From positions 1-64,000 of the forward strand of contig DWVP01000001.1 of the NCBI GenBank assembly GCA_019120175.1: a DNA stretch of 64,000 nt. Direction: 5' to 3'. The notes beneath the pieces are model-generated. The model had not been told where the DNA came from, did not search any database, and saw only the letters and a program-made list of their open reading frames with translations. Positions within the stretch are counted from its first letter, which is position 1. Each line of letters starts with the position of its first letter. Position numbers and translations under genes: made by a program. The DNA comes from Candidatus Corynebacterium faecigallinarum. GTDB taxonomy: Bacteria; Actinomycetota; Actinomycetes; Mycobacteriales; Mycobacteriaceae. Of this stretch, positions 41,303-49,131 are shown one piece after another.

Positions 41303-41617
41303 ATGGACACTTCAACGGAGACCTCAACGCTTATTTTCGCGGCAAGCTCCACCCCGACGCTCGGCTTCATCGGCTGGGTGATCATCGGTGGTCTCGCCGG
41401 TTGGATCGGATCGAAGATCATGAAGACCGACGAGCAGATGGGAGTGCTGCTCAACATCGTCGTCGGTGTGATCGGTGGTTTCGTCGGAGGCTGGCTGCTC
41501 AGCCTGTTCGGTGTGGATGTGGCCGGTGGTGGACTGTGGTTCAGCTTCTTCACCTGTCTGATCGGCGCGGTGATCTTCCTGTGGATCCTTGGCGCGGTCA
41601 CCGGGAAGAAGCGCTGA
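41303..41617 (+). CDS. GlsB/YeaQ/YmgE-family stress membrane protein
   Basis: 104 residues with three segments: GFIGWVIIGGLAGWIGSKIM, LLNIVVGVIGGFVGGWLLSL and FFTCLIGAVIFLWILGAVTG. GWIGSKIMKTDEQMG after segment 1 is the family's conserved loop. Members respond to general stress. ATG 41303 with AAGGGG three bases upstream. Confidence 0.85.
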   Translation: MDTSTETSTLIFAASSTPTLGFIGWVIIGGLAGWIGSKIMKTDEQMGVLLNIVVGVIGGFVGGWLLSLFGVDVAGGGLWFSFFTCLIGAVIFLWILGAVTGKKR

Positions 41618-41653
41618 GCCACGCGTTGAACAGACACTGAGTCCGCACTGCTG

Positions 41654-41680
41654 GCCCCGACCGCCGTTGGCGGTGGGGGC
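41654..41680. terminator. Bidirectional hairpin between convergent genes
   Basis: GCCCCGACCGCC (41654-41665) pairs with 41669-41680 (11 of 12 positions) around GTT. It is followed by TGAGTTATT. It separates the GlsB-like gene from the HNH gene that reads toward it. Confidence 0.65.
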
Positions 41681-41687
41681 TGAGTTA

Positions 41688-41722
41688 TTCCAGGTCATTA
41701 CAGGTCATTCCAGGTCATTCCA
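41688..41722. repeat. 10-bp tandem repeat at the 3' end of the HNH gene
   Basis: CAGGTCATTM is repeated about 3.5 times and runs into the HNH stop codon (TCA on the plus strand at 41715). No function evident. Confidence 0.75.
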
Positions 41723-43010
41723 GGGCGGGGACATCAGGATCGTCGGTGATCTCAGCGCTGGCGTTGTCGGCAGCGAGGGCGGCGACCTCTGAGGGGCTCA
41801 TTCCTTTGAACCTGGCCAGGGGACCGGAGGCGTAGGTGGTGGCGGTGTGCCCGTCGGGCCCGGTCCAGTGGATCGTGTAACCACCGTCGTTGGTGTAGCA
41901 GGTCCAGTGTCCTTCGGTCTTCGCCTGATGGTGGGCTTTGCAGAGACTCTGACCGTTGCTGACGTGGGTTGCCCCGTCACTGGTCGGGTCGGTGTGCGGG
42001 GAACTGACGATGTGGTCGTTCTCGCACTGTGACGCCGGGACGGTGCAGGAGGGGAACCGGCAGTGCCCGTCCCTGCCCTCGAGGAAGAGCTTGTCGGTGA
42101 ACCGGAACCGGTAGTGGTCGGAGGTGGGGTATTCCTTGGGGTCGGTGGTGATCTCGCGGACGACCTTCGCTGCCGACTCGAGCTTGTCGGCGCTGTGGCT
42201 GTCGACCCAACCGACCCCGCCGACATAACCGGCGCCGATGCCGTGGAGTCCGTCGAGGGTTGTCCGGTACAGGTTGACCCGGATCTTCATCGTCTTCGGG
42301 GAGTCGCCGAGCAATCCTAGCAAGATCTCACCTTTGACCTGGGAACCTGTCGGCAGGCCGGGGAGTTCGGCGGCCTCGTCTGCGTCCAGCATCGTGCGTT
42401 CGCGACGCAGGCCCGCCAGCCGGTCCCGCGCTTTCGATTCGAGTGCGTCGGCGATGGCGGCACTGGTGGTCTGGGAGCCGGCGGTGAGGATGAAGGTGTT
42501 TCCCCGGCGGTGCAGCGTGGTGGTGTTCGCCTCGGCCTCGGCCGTCCGGTCGACCAGGTCAGGAGCGATGTCGAGCAGAGCCTCGTCCACCCGGTCGCGC
42601 AGGTCTGCCAGTGACACCGGGTTGGGGGATGTGACCAGCCATTCGGTGACGTGCTGGGTGACTGCAGTGTCCAGCACCGGAAGGAGTTCATCCACCGCGC
42701 CGGAGGGGACCGTGGCCAGCTGCCGGTTGATCCGGCCCCAGATCGTGTCGAAGTGCTCCACCGTCACCGTGCCAGTCGTCACCGCGCGTCCGTACAGCCC
42801 AGGCATGCGGGTAGCCAGTTCGGCTGCGTGTGCGAAACGGATGGCATCCGACCGTGAGCGTGCCCGCAGTGCCAGTGCTGAGGAAATGCGCTCACGGGGC
42901 GGCAGGCTCGCCAGGTGGCCGACGATGGTGAGTTCGCCGTTGTTCAGCACGAACTGGATGGACGTCACGTTGCTGGTGTCGACTGGGCCCGGTTGCGCCG
43001 CGGTTGTCAT
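41715..43010 (-). CDS. DUF222 (13E12-type) HNH endonuclease, possibly SOS-controlled
   Basis: 431 residues. The N-terminal DUF222 helical region (RERISSALALRARSRSDAIR to LRDRVDEALLDIAPDLVDRT) is followed by the HNH nuclease: FLEGRDGHCRFPSCTVPASQ, CENDHIVSSPHTDPTSDG, and NGQSLCKAHHQAKTEGHWTC. Two CxxC pairs and the DH...N...H metal site are complete. GGAGGA precedes the ATG by seven bases. A TTGACT-17-TAAAGT promoter lies upstream, its -35 overlapped by a LexA-like box (43070-43085). In mycobacteria some 13E12-family genes are LexA-regulated. Biological role unproven; often repeated in actinobacterial genomes. Confidence 0.88.
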   Translation of the reverse strand: MTTAAQPGPVDTSNVTSIQFVLNNGELTIVGHLASLPPRERISSALALRARSRSDAIRFAHAAELATRMPGLYGRAVTTGTVTVEHFDTIWGRINRQLATVPSGAVDELLPVLDTAVTQHVTEWLVTSPNPVSLADLRDRVDEALLDIAPDLVDRTAEAEANTTTLHRRGNTFILTAGSQTTSAAIADALESKARDRLAGLRRERTMLDADEAAELPGLPTGSQVKGEILLGLLGDSPKTMKIRVNLYRTTLDGLHGIGAGYVGGVGWVDSHSADKLESAAKVVREITTDPKEYPTSDHYRFRFTDKLFLEGRDGHCRFPSCTVPASQCENDHIVSSPHTDPTSDGATHVSNGQSLCKAHHQAKTEGHWTCYTNDGGYTIHWTGPDGHTATTYASGPLARFKGMSPSEVAALAADNASAEITDDPDVPALE

Positions 43011-43044
43011 GCTCTCGTCCTCCCCGAAGTAGTTTCTACGAAGA

Positions 43045-43085
43045 ACTTTACTCTCTTGCCACTGCGGAGTCAATCATATGTTCGA
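43045..43085 (-). promoter_or_regulatory. Promoter of the HNH gene with a LexA/SOS-like box
   Basis: On the minus strand TTGACT (43073-43068) and TAAAGT (43050-43045) are 17 bases apart. TCAATCATATGTTCGA (43070-43085, plus strand) matches the actinobacterial SOS consensus TCGAACATATGTTCGA at 14 of 16 positions and overlaps the -35 element, the right place for repression. Confidence 0.7.
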
Positions 43086-43138
43086 TTTGATCTGACTCTC
43101 GCTGACGATCCGGGCGTTCTTGGCGTAAGCTCGAGGCC

Positions 43139-43552
43139 ATGGGAACACTGAAGATCGCCCGCGTCTACGACGTCCATGCAGGATGTACCGACAGCGCAAG
43201 CAGTACCGACAGTGTCGGCAGCGCCGGCCACTACCTCGTCGACCGCCTCTGGCCTCGCGGTGTGAAGAAGGAGGATCTGCCGCTGACCGGCTGGCCCAAG
43301 GAGCTCACCCCGTCCCCCCAGCTCCGCACTGATTTCCACCACGGTGCGCTGGACTGGGATCAGTTCGGCGACGCCTACCGCGCCGAACTCGACGAACGCC
43401 ACAAAGCCGGGGAGCTCGACGACATCCTCGCCGAGCTTGCCGACACTCTCGCAGACCGGGACGTCCTGTTGCTCTTCGCCGGCAAGGACACCGAGCACAC
43501 CCATGCGCGTGTGTTGCAGGAGTGGGTGGAGAGCGTCCTCAGCCGCGACTGA
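43139..43552 (+). CDS. DUF488 family protein
   Basis: 137 residues. HYLVDRLWPRGVKKEDLPLT is the DUF488 hallmark, with ELTPSPQLRTDFHH and DVLLLFAGKDTEHTHARVLQ; relatives (YeaO) lack a known biochemical role. A Ser/Thr/Asp repeat lengthens the first loop. TAAGCT seven bases before the ATG: leaderless. Its 3' end overlaps the xdhC-like gene by 14 bases. Confidence 0.85.
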   Translation: MGTLKIARVYDVHAGCTDSASSTDSVGSAGHYLVDRLWPRGVKKEDLPLTGWPKELTPSPQLRTDFHHGALDWDQFGDAYRAELDERHKAGELDDILAELADTLADRDVLLLFAGKDTEHTHARVLQEWVESVLSRD

Positions 43553-44222
43553 GCAGGTCAGCGGCGATACTCACCGCAATAGTCGCCGGGTGACTCCCGC
43601 CCAGACCGTCGATCCCCACCGGACACTGGATGCTGGAGACCTCGGTATTGGTGAATCCTGCGTCCCCGAGTTTCCTCCGGAACCGTGACCATTTCGCGGA
43701 CGACCCTATGAGCCCTACCGAGCCGAGCGGCCCCTGCGCTCCCGGATCCCGCTGGCGTGCCAGCAACGCCTCACACAGGTGCAGGTCCTCGCCGTGGTCG
43801 TGGGTCATCACCAGGACATGCGCCCCCGCCGGGATGTCCTCCACCTCAGCCTCGGGGAGCATGGTGTGCTTCACCCGCACCGTCGCCGGACAGTCGGCGA
43901 CCTGTCCGGTCAGTGCCTCGACCTGTGCGGGTCGGGAATCGTAGAACCACAGGTCAGCGTCCTGTCGCGACAAGATCCGGGCAAGTTCGATGCCGACATG
44001 GCCGCAACCGAATACCACCACCGCCGGCGGGACCGGTTGCGGTTCGAGCAGGACCGTCACCGTTCCCCCGCAGCACTGACGGCCGTGGTCGTACGGGACC
44101 TTGTCGTTGAGCCGGAACTCCATGGTCTCCGGAGCGTATCCGGCGTCGGTCTCGAGCGTCACCCCGTTGACTGTCAGCCGTGTTGTCGTCTTGTGCGTTG
44201 TCGACTCTTCTGCAGTGGTCAC
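43539..44222 (-). CDS. XdhC-family molybdenum-enzyme accessory protein, N-terminally shortened
   Basis: 227 residues. The Rossmann half of XdhC is complete: HGRQCCGGTVTVLLEP, AVVVFGCGHVGIELARILSR, LWFYDSRPAQVEAL, GAHVLVMTHDHGEDLHLCEA, and SVGLIGSSAKWSRFRRKL, with IQCPVGIDGLGGSHPATIAV. The N-terminal CoxI domain (about 80-90 residues with its GHAPRE and GGGxLE motifs) is replaced by about 30 unrelated residues. GTG 44222 has AGGAGAT eight bases upstream, so it may still be translated. XdhC sulphurates and inserts Mo-cofactor into xanthine dehydrogenase; no xdhAB lies in the window. Confidence 0.78.
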   Translation of the reverse strand: MTTAEESTTHKTTTRLTVNGVTLETDAGYAPETMEFRLNDKVPYDHGRQCCGGTVTVLLEPQPVPPAVVVFGCGHVGIELARILSRQDADLWFYDSRPAQVEALTGQVADCPATVRVKHTMLPEAEVEDIPAGAHVLVMTHDHGEDLHLCEALLARQRDPGAQGPLGSVGLIGSSAKWSRFRRKLGDAGFTNTEVSSIQCPVGIDGLGGSHPATIAVSIAADLLSRG

Positions 44223-44421
44223 GTGTGGGATCTCCTGTGACTCACGGTGGGCTGGTCGCCTGGGTCCGGACGCCACGGTGATCGCGGTCGTCGTCCGCGC
44301 CGGGGCCGTATAGCGGCCGTGTGTCCACCTCTGGCAGCCGCAGTATCGCATGACGGGATTACTGCCGTGTTACGGGTTATTGGACACGAGACTTTGGTCA
44401 GGAGATGCCGGCAGACCACGA

Positions 44422-46893
44422 CTATTCGCTGAGGTGGGCTCCCGGGTTCTCCGGCCAGGGATGTTTCGGGTAGCGACCACGCATCTCCGAACGCACCTGC
44501 CGGTAGGCGCCGTCCCAGAAGCCACCCAGGTCATCGGTGACCGCCAGCGGACGCTGCGCCGGTGACAGCAGCTGGAACTGGATCCGTCTCCCGGCGATCT
44601 CCGGGGAGCCGTACATCCCGAAGCAGTCCTGCAGTCTCGTCGCGATGACCGCCGGGGCGTCCGGCGCGTCAGTCACCTCCGGGTAGCGGAGACGCACCGT
44701 CCGGCCGCCGGGCAGGTCCAGGGTTTCGGGAGCGTCGGCGTCCAACCGTCGGTCCCACGGCACCAGGCCGCGGAGCAGGCCGGTGAGGTCCGGTCGTTTG
44801 CCGGCCACCAGGTCAGGTACCACGAAGTCGAGTAGCTGAGCGGCATGCTCGGCATCGGCGACCGTGGGGTAGCCGGTGACGCCGTTATTGTGCAGATACT
44901 GGATACGTCGCCGCAGGTCGGATGCTGTGGCCGACCAGCTCAAGGAGGCCAGGCCGTGCTGTGCCAGGCCTGTTCGCACCGCCGCTTCCCGGTCGGCCAC
45001 GGTGATGTCTTTCACCGACACCGGGGTGGCGGACAACTCGATCGCCCCCAGGGAACGCACCCGCCGGGCAGCGAACTTCCCGGACGCTCCACCGGGCGTC
45101 CAGGTACAGGTCACCGTGTCGGTGACCAGCGGTGACGCGGCGTCGAACGCCAGTTCCTGGCCGAGTGTGACCGCATCGCGGATCACCGCACCGGTGCCAC
45201 CGGTGGAGGTGGCGGACGCCCCGGCGATGTCCGCCACCGCGATCCACTGTGCGTTGACGGGAATGCTGCGGGCCCGGTCGCTGCCACGCTGCAGCACCGC
45301 CCCGGTGCCGGAGGCGGTGAGGAAACGGTCACCTTCCACCCGTCGGGCGATCAACCCGGGGAAGGCGCAGGCCAGGGTGTACGCCACTGCGTCGGTGCCG
45401 CGCAGGGGTGGTTTCGCAGAACCCTTCCTGGTAGCTCCCTGCAGCAGCGTCCGGAACCGGGAGACCACCGGGTCGCGGGCGTCCGGTAGGGCGTCCAGAC
45501 GTCCCGACCCGTCGTCCAGTACGGCGAGCACTTTCGCCACCGTCGTGGCGTCCACCCGCTCGGCGGCGAGCAACCCACCGCGGGCCAGCCGCGGGTCGGC
45601 GGGAATCCGGGCCAGCGTGCGGCCGTAGGAGGTCACCGCACCGGACTCATCCACCGCCCCGATGGCCTGCAGGGTGGACTCGGCGACATCGGCGGCGAGC
45701 GTGGGGAAGGCGTCCGGCAGTGGCAGGTCGGACCCTCGTGGCGAGCCCCAGCAGGCCACATCCAACATCGCCGAGGTCAGGTCGGTGGTGAGCACCGCAG
45801 GCGGGGCGGACGCCGGGGCCTTGGCGTACTGCTCGGCGGTGATGCAGCGGTACACCGTGCCCGGGCCCTCACGTCCGGCGCGGCCGGCACGCTGGGTCAT
45901 CGAGGACTGTGATGCGGTCTCGGTGACCAGCACCGACATGCCGCGGGTGGTGTTGCGCCGGGAGACCCGCGCTAGGCAGGCGTCCACCACCACGCGCACC
46001 CCGGGCACGGTGAGGGAGGATTCGGCGACATCGGTCGCCACGATCACCCGGCGGGCGTCGGAATCGGTGCTCCCGCCCACGATGCGGGCCTGCTCGCCGG
46101 GGGAGAGACGGCCGTGCAGGGCGAAGGCCTCGATGTCGTTCGCGCCCGCCAGCGCCGTCGCCACCGTCTCCGTCCCGCGGATCGTCGGCACGAAGACCAG
46201 CACGTCCCCGGTGGTGTCGGTCAGCGCGCGGCGAACCGTGGCCAGCACGGCGTCCTCCACGGCACTGCGGTGGCGTCGGTCCCGGTTGACCATGGAGTCG
46301 GCGGAGGTAGCGTAGTGGATCTCCAACGGGTGGATGGGGGAGGGGACGTCCACCACCGGGGCGGGAGACTTGCCCTCACCACCGAGCAGCTCGGCGAAGC
46401 GGGCGGCGTCCAGCGTCGCGGACATGGCGACGACGACCAGGTCGTCCCGTAACTCGCGCAGCTGGGTGACCATGGCGAAAACCAGGTCGGACTCCAGGTG
46501 ACGTTCGTGGACCTCGTCGATGACCACCGCGGCGACTCCGTCGAGGTCCGGGTCGGCCAGCAGACGACGCAGCAGCACACCCGGGGTGACCATCTCGATG
46601 GCGGTGGACGCCGACACCGCGCGGTCGCCGCGGACGGTGTAGCCCACCTCGTCCCCCACGCGGTCGCCGCGCAACTCGGCGATGCGGGCGGCGGACGACC
46701 GGGCGGCCACGCGGCGGGGTTGGGTCACAATGACTCGGCCGGTGGAACTGCTGGAACGCACATGTTCGAGCACATACTGCGGGGCCAGCGTCGTCTTACC
46801 GGTGCCGGGCGGGGCCTGCACCACCGCCACCCCGCGGGAGCGCAGGGCGGTCAGCAGGTTGTCGCGTCCGGCGGCGAAAGGGAGGTCATGCAC
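44422..46893 (-). CDS. hrpB: ATP-dependent RNA helicase HrpB
   Basis: An 823-residue DExH helicase. Walker A QAPPGTGKTTLAPQYVLEH, motif Ia VTQPRRVAARSSAARIAELR, DEVH (VVIDEVHERHLESDLVFAM), SAT motif VVAMSATLDAARFAELLGG, and motif VI TQRAGRAGREGPG. The HrpB C-terminal domain ends with FWDGAYRQVRSEMRGRYPKH then PWPENPGAHLSE. Its start overlaps the stop of the broken DUF805 gene by eight bases. Complete. Confidence 0.93.
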   Translation of the reverse strand: MHDLPFAAGRDNLLTALRSRGVAVVQAPPGTGKTTLAPQYVLEHVRSSSSTGRVIVTQPRRVAARSSAARIAELRGDRVGDEVGYTVRGDRAVSASTAIEMVTPGVLLRRLLADPDLDGVAAVVIDEVHERHLESDLVFAMVTQLRELRDDLVVVAMSATLDAARFAELLGGEGKSPAPVVDVPSPIHPLEIHYATSADSMVNRDRRHRSAVEDAVLATVRRALTDTTGDVLVFVPTIRGTETVATALAGANDIEAFALHGRLSPGEQARIVGGSTDSDARRVIVATDVAESSLTVPGVRVVVDACLARVSRRNTTRGMSVLVTETASQSSMTQRAGRAGREGPGTVYRCITAEQYAKAPASAPPAVLTTDLTSAMLDVACWGSPRGSDLPLPDAFPTLAADVAESTLQAIGAVDESGAVTSYGRTLARIPADPRLARGGLLAAERVDATTVAKVLAVLDDGSGRLDALPDARDPVVSRFRTLLQGATRKGSAKPPLRGTDAVAYTLACAFPGLIARRVEGDRFLTASGTGAVLQRGSDRARSIPVNAQWIAVADIAGASATSTGGTGAVIRDAVTLGQELAFDAASPLVTDTVTCTWTPGGASGKFAARRVRSLGAIELSATPVSVKDITVADREAAVRTGLAQHGLASLSWSATASDLRRRIQYLHNNGVTGYPTVADAEHAAQLLDFVVPDLVAGKRPDLTGLLRGLVPWDRRLDADAPETLDLPGGRTVRLRYPEVTDAPDAPAVIATRLQDCFGMYGSPEIAGRRIQFQLLSPAQRPLAVTDDLGGFWDGAYRQVRSEMRGRYPKHPWPENPGAHLSE

Positions 46894-47592
46894 GCTGGTC
46901 AGCGTACTCTCGAGAGTCGGACGATCCGAGCCGGATCACCATGGCGATGAAGAAGACCACGAAGAATGCCCCGAAGATGGCGGCCCAGGACATGTAGTTC
47001 CAGGCACCCTCGACGTGGTTCTGCTGAGGTCCGCCGTCAGTCTGCAGGAGGTAGTTGTTGTTCATCCCGGCGATGAAGTTGATCGCCGTGAAGATCAGCA
47101 GGATCACCTGGGCCAGCACCAGGTAGTGCTGCACTGTCAGGGCGCCGCTGCCACGGGAGGGATCGAGGAGTTCGGGGTCCTCACGGTCCGGTCTGATCGG
47201 CTGCTCCTGGCTGCCACGGAGAAGCATGAAGAACAGGATGATTCGTGCCCACGGAATGAATCCGAGAAGTGCCCACCCGCCGGACATCCCGGAGTCATGC
47301 AGGCGGCGCCAGGCCAAGGACAGTGCCGGGATGAACGGGCCAGCCCAGCTATCCCCATCGTCTTGTCGAGGGTCTCCGCCCACTCTCCTGCGATGTCAGG
47401 GTGACGTGCCATCCATTCCCGCACGACGGTCAGCAGGACGGCGCCGAGTGCGATCGTCAGCGCAGGGAACCAGAACTCCCGGCGGGAGGCCCGTCCCTTG
47501 AACCGGGCCCACCGGGTGAAGAGCCGGCCCAGTGCCCGGACGTAGGTGACTGAATAGTCAGGTGTGGAGAGAGGGGGTTCCTGAGTTGTCAC
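46886..47592 (-). pseudogene. DUF805-family membrane protein, frameshifted
   Basis: The first part from GTG 47592 reads YVRALGRLFTRWARFKGRAS, REFWFPALTIALGAVLLTVV, the usual DUF805 head. Near 47350-47383 the frame shifts and the rest continues: FIPALSLAWRRLHDSGMSGG, WALLGFIPWARIILFFMLLR, then a second hydrophobic pair (VLAQVILLIFTAINFIAGM). A GTG at 47383 could start the second part alone. TACCGT seven bases before GTG 47592 suggests leaderless expression. A one-base error in sequencing would also explain it. Confidence 0.75.
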
Positions 47593-47625
47593 CTCACCGA
47601 CGGTATCAGAGTGGTGAGGTCACCC

Positions 47626-49041
47626 TCAGTTTGTGACCGGCGCAGGCTCCGCCAGGTAGCGCTCGCGGGAGTCGTCGAGCTCCTCCAGCCACGGGGTGTG
47701 GTGCACGGTCGACATCGTGCCGGTCATCACCGAGGGGTACACCTGGTCGCGGTAGGTGAGGATGTTGGTCTTCTTGTCCTTCTTCCACGCCAGGAAGATC
47801 CGTACGACCTCGTCCAGGTCGAACATCGGGTAATCCGTGGCCTCGATGAGGTCGCGGATGTAGTCGGCCTGGAACTGCACCGCCTCCGGGTCGTCGGTGA
47901 TGGCGTCGTGGCGGGCGGTCCAGGCGTCGATGGACTCGGCACGTGCCACAGCGTCCGGCAACTCGGCGCGGCCCAGGACCAGGTCACGGACGTACCAGGC
48001 CTGGGCGTCGAACATGTTGAAGGTGAACCACTGGTCCTGGGAACCCAGGTAGTAGACCTTCGGGTTGTTCTGCCAGACCACGCCGCGGTACAGGCCGGCG
48101 GGGTAGAGGTTGTTCGGCGAATCGATGCTCAGCTCGTCCGGCAGGAACGGGTAGTGGTGCAGGTAGCCGGTGCACAGGATGACCGCGTCGTACTCGCGGA
48201 CGACACCGTTGGAGAAGGTCACCCGGTTGCCCTCGAAGTGGTCGATGACCGGCAGTTCCTCCATCCCCTCGGGCCAGGCGAAGCCCTGCGGCTGGGAACG
48301 GTAGCTCATGGTCACGTGCGCGGCACCCATCTTGTGGGCCTGCACGCCGATGTCCTCGGCGGAGTAGGACCCGCCGATGAGCAGGACGTTCTTGCCCGCC
48401 AGTCGCTCGGCGCCGCGGAACTCGTGGGCGTGGATGACCTCGCCGGGGAACTGGCCGATGCCGTCGAAGTCCGGCACGTTCGGGAAGCTGAAGTGGCCGG
48501 TGGACACGATCACGTGGTCGACGACCTCGGTGTGGGTCTTCCTCGCCCGCAGGTCCTCGACGGTGACGGTGAAGTTGTCGTCCTGTTCGTTGTACTGGAC
48601 CCAGCGCACGGCGTGGGCGAACTTCACCTTCTCCTTCACGCCCGACTGGCTGGCGCGGCCGTCGATGTAGTCCCACAGCACCTCACGCGGTGGGTAGGAC
48701 GAGATGGGCCGGCCGAAGTGCTCGTCGAAGGTGTACTCGGCGAACTCGAGGGCCTCCTTCGGGCCGTTGGACCAGAGGTTGCGATACATCGAGGAGGGGA
48801 CGGGCTCGCCGTAGTGGTCGGTGCCGGTGCGCCAGGAGTAGTTCCACTGTCCGCCCCAGTCGTCCTGCTTCTCGTAGCAGACGATATCGGGTACGGGGGC
48901 ACCCTCTCGTTCGGCTGCCGCGAAGGCCCTCAGTGCCGCCATGCCGCTGGGGCCGGCTCCGATGATCACGATTCTCTGCTGGTCCTGCACGTCATCCTTT
49001 CCACCCGACGGAATCTCCGTTGGATGATTCAGTGAAGTCAT
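47626..49041 (-). CDS. tmm: Trimethylamine monooxygenase
   Basis: A 471-residue flavin monooxygenase. FAD loop IVIIGAGPSGMAALRAFAAA; ICYEKQ-type region VCYEKQDDWGGQWNYSWRTG; SSMYRNLWSNGPKEALEFAE; TFDEHFGRPISSYPPREVLW; FMO motif FPGEVIHAHEFRGAE; NADP loop VLLIGGSYSAEDIGVQAHKM; and DQWFTFNMFDAQAWYVRDLV. These blocks match bacterial Tmm (Methylocella/Roseovarius type), which oxidises trimethylamine to the N-oxide, rather than plant/animal FMOs. ATG 49041 has no ribosome site; an AT-rich stretch with TATTAT upstream holds the promoter. Divergent from the 10-methyl-stearate genes. Confidence 0.88.
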   Translation of the reverse strand: MTSLNHPTEIPSGGKDDVQDQQRIVIIGAGPSGMAALRAFAAAEREGAPVPDIVCYEKQDDWGGQWNYSWRTGTDHYGEPVPSSMYRNLWSNGPKEALEFAEYTFDEHFGRPISSYPPREVLWDYIDGRASQSGVKEKVKFAHAVRWVQYNEQDDNFTVTVEDLRARKTHTEVVDHVIVSTGHFSFPNVPDFDGIGQFPGEVIHAHEFRGAERLAGKNVLLIGGSYSAEDIGVQAHKMGAAHVTMSYRSQPQGFAWPEGMEELPVIDHFEGNRVTFSNGVVREYDAVILCTGYLHHYPFLPDELSIDSPNNLYPAGLYRGVVWQNNPKVYYLGSQDQWFTFNMFDAQAWYVRDLVLGRAELPDAVARAESIDAWTARHDAITDDPEAVQFQADYIRDLIEATDYPMFDLDEVVRIFLAWKKDKKTNILTYRDQVYPSVMTGTMSTVHHTPWLEELDDSRERYLAEPAPVTN

Positions 49042-49063
49042 TTGTGCACCCGGTGAAACCAGG

Positions 49064-49131
49064 TGCGCATAAAATAATACAGTATGCGCATAATCTGCAG
49101 GTCGGCGGGTGTGAGGTTAGTGTGGTTGAAC
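49064..49131. promoter_or_regulatory. Divergent promoter region with an eight-base inverted repeat
   Basis: TGCGCATA (49064-49071) and TATGCGCA (49083-49090) flank an AT-rich 11-base centre. On the plus strand TAGTGT (49118-49123) lies eight bases before ATG 49132 (leaderless). On the minus strand the AT-rich centre contains TATTAT, a fair -10 for tmm. One regulator could serve both sides. Confidence 0.5.

Noticed and set aside
47626..49041. Considered as a Baeyer-Villiger monooxygenase
   Set aside because: The motif order and the WSNGPKE and NMFDAQAWY blocks match trimethylamine monooxygenases; the BVMO fingerprint FxGxxxHxxxWP is not followed (HEFRG instead of HxxxWP).
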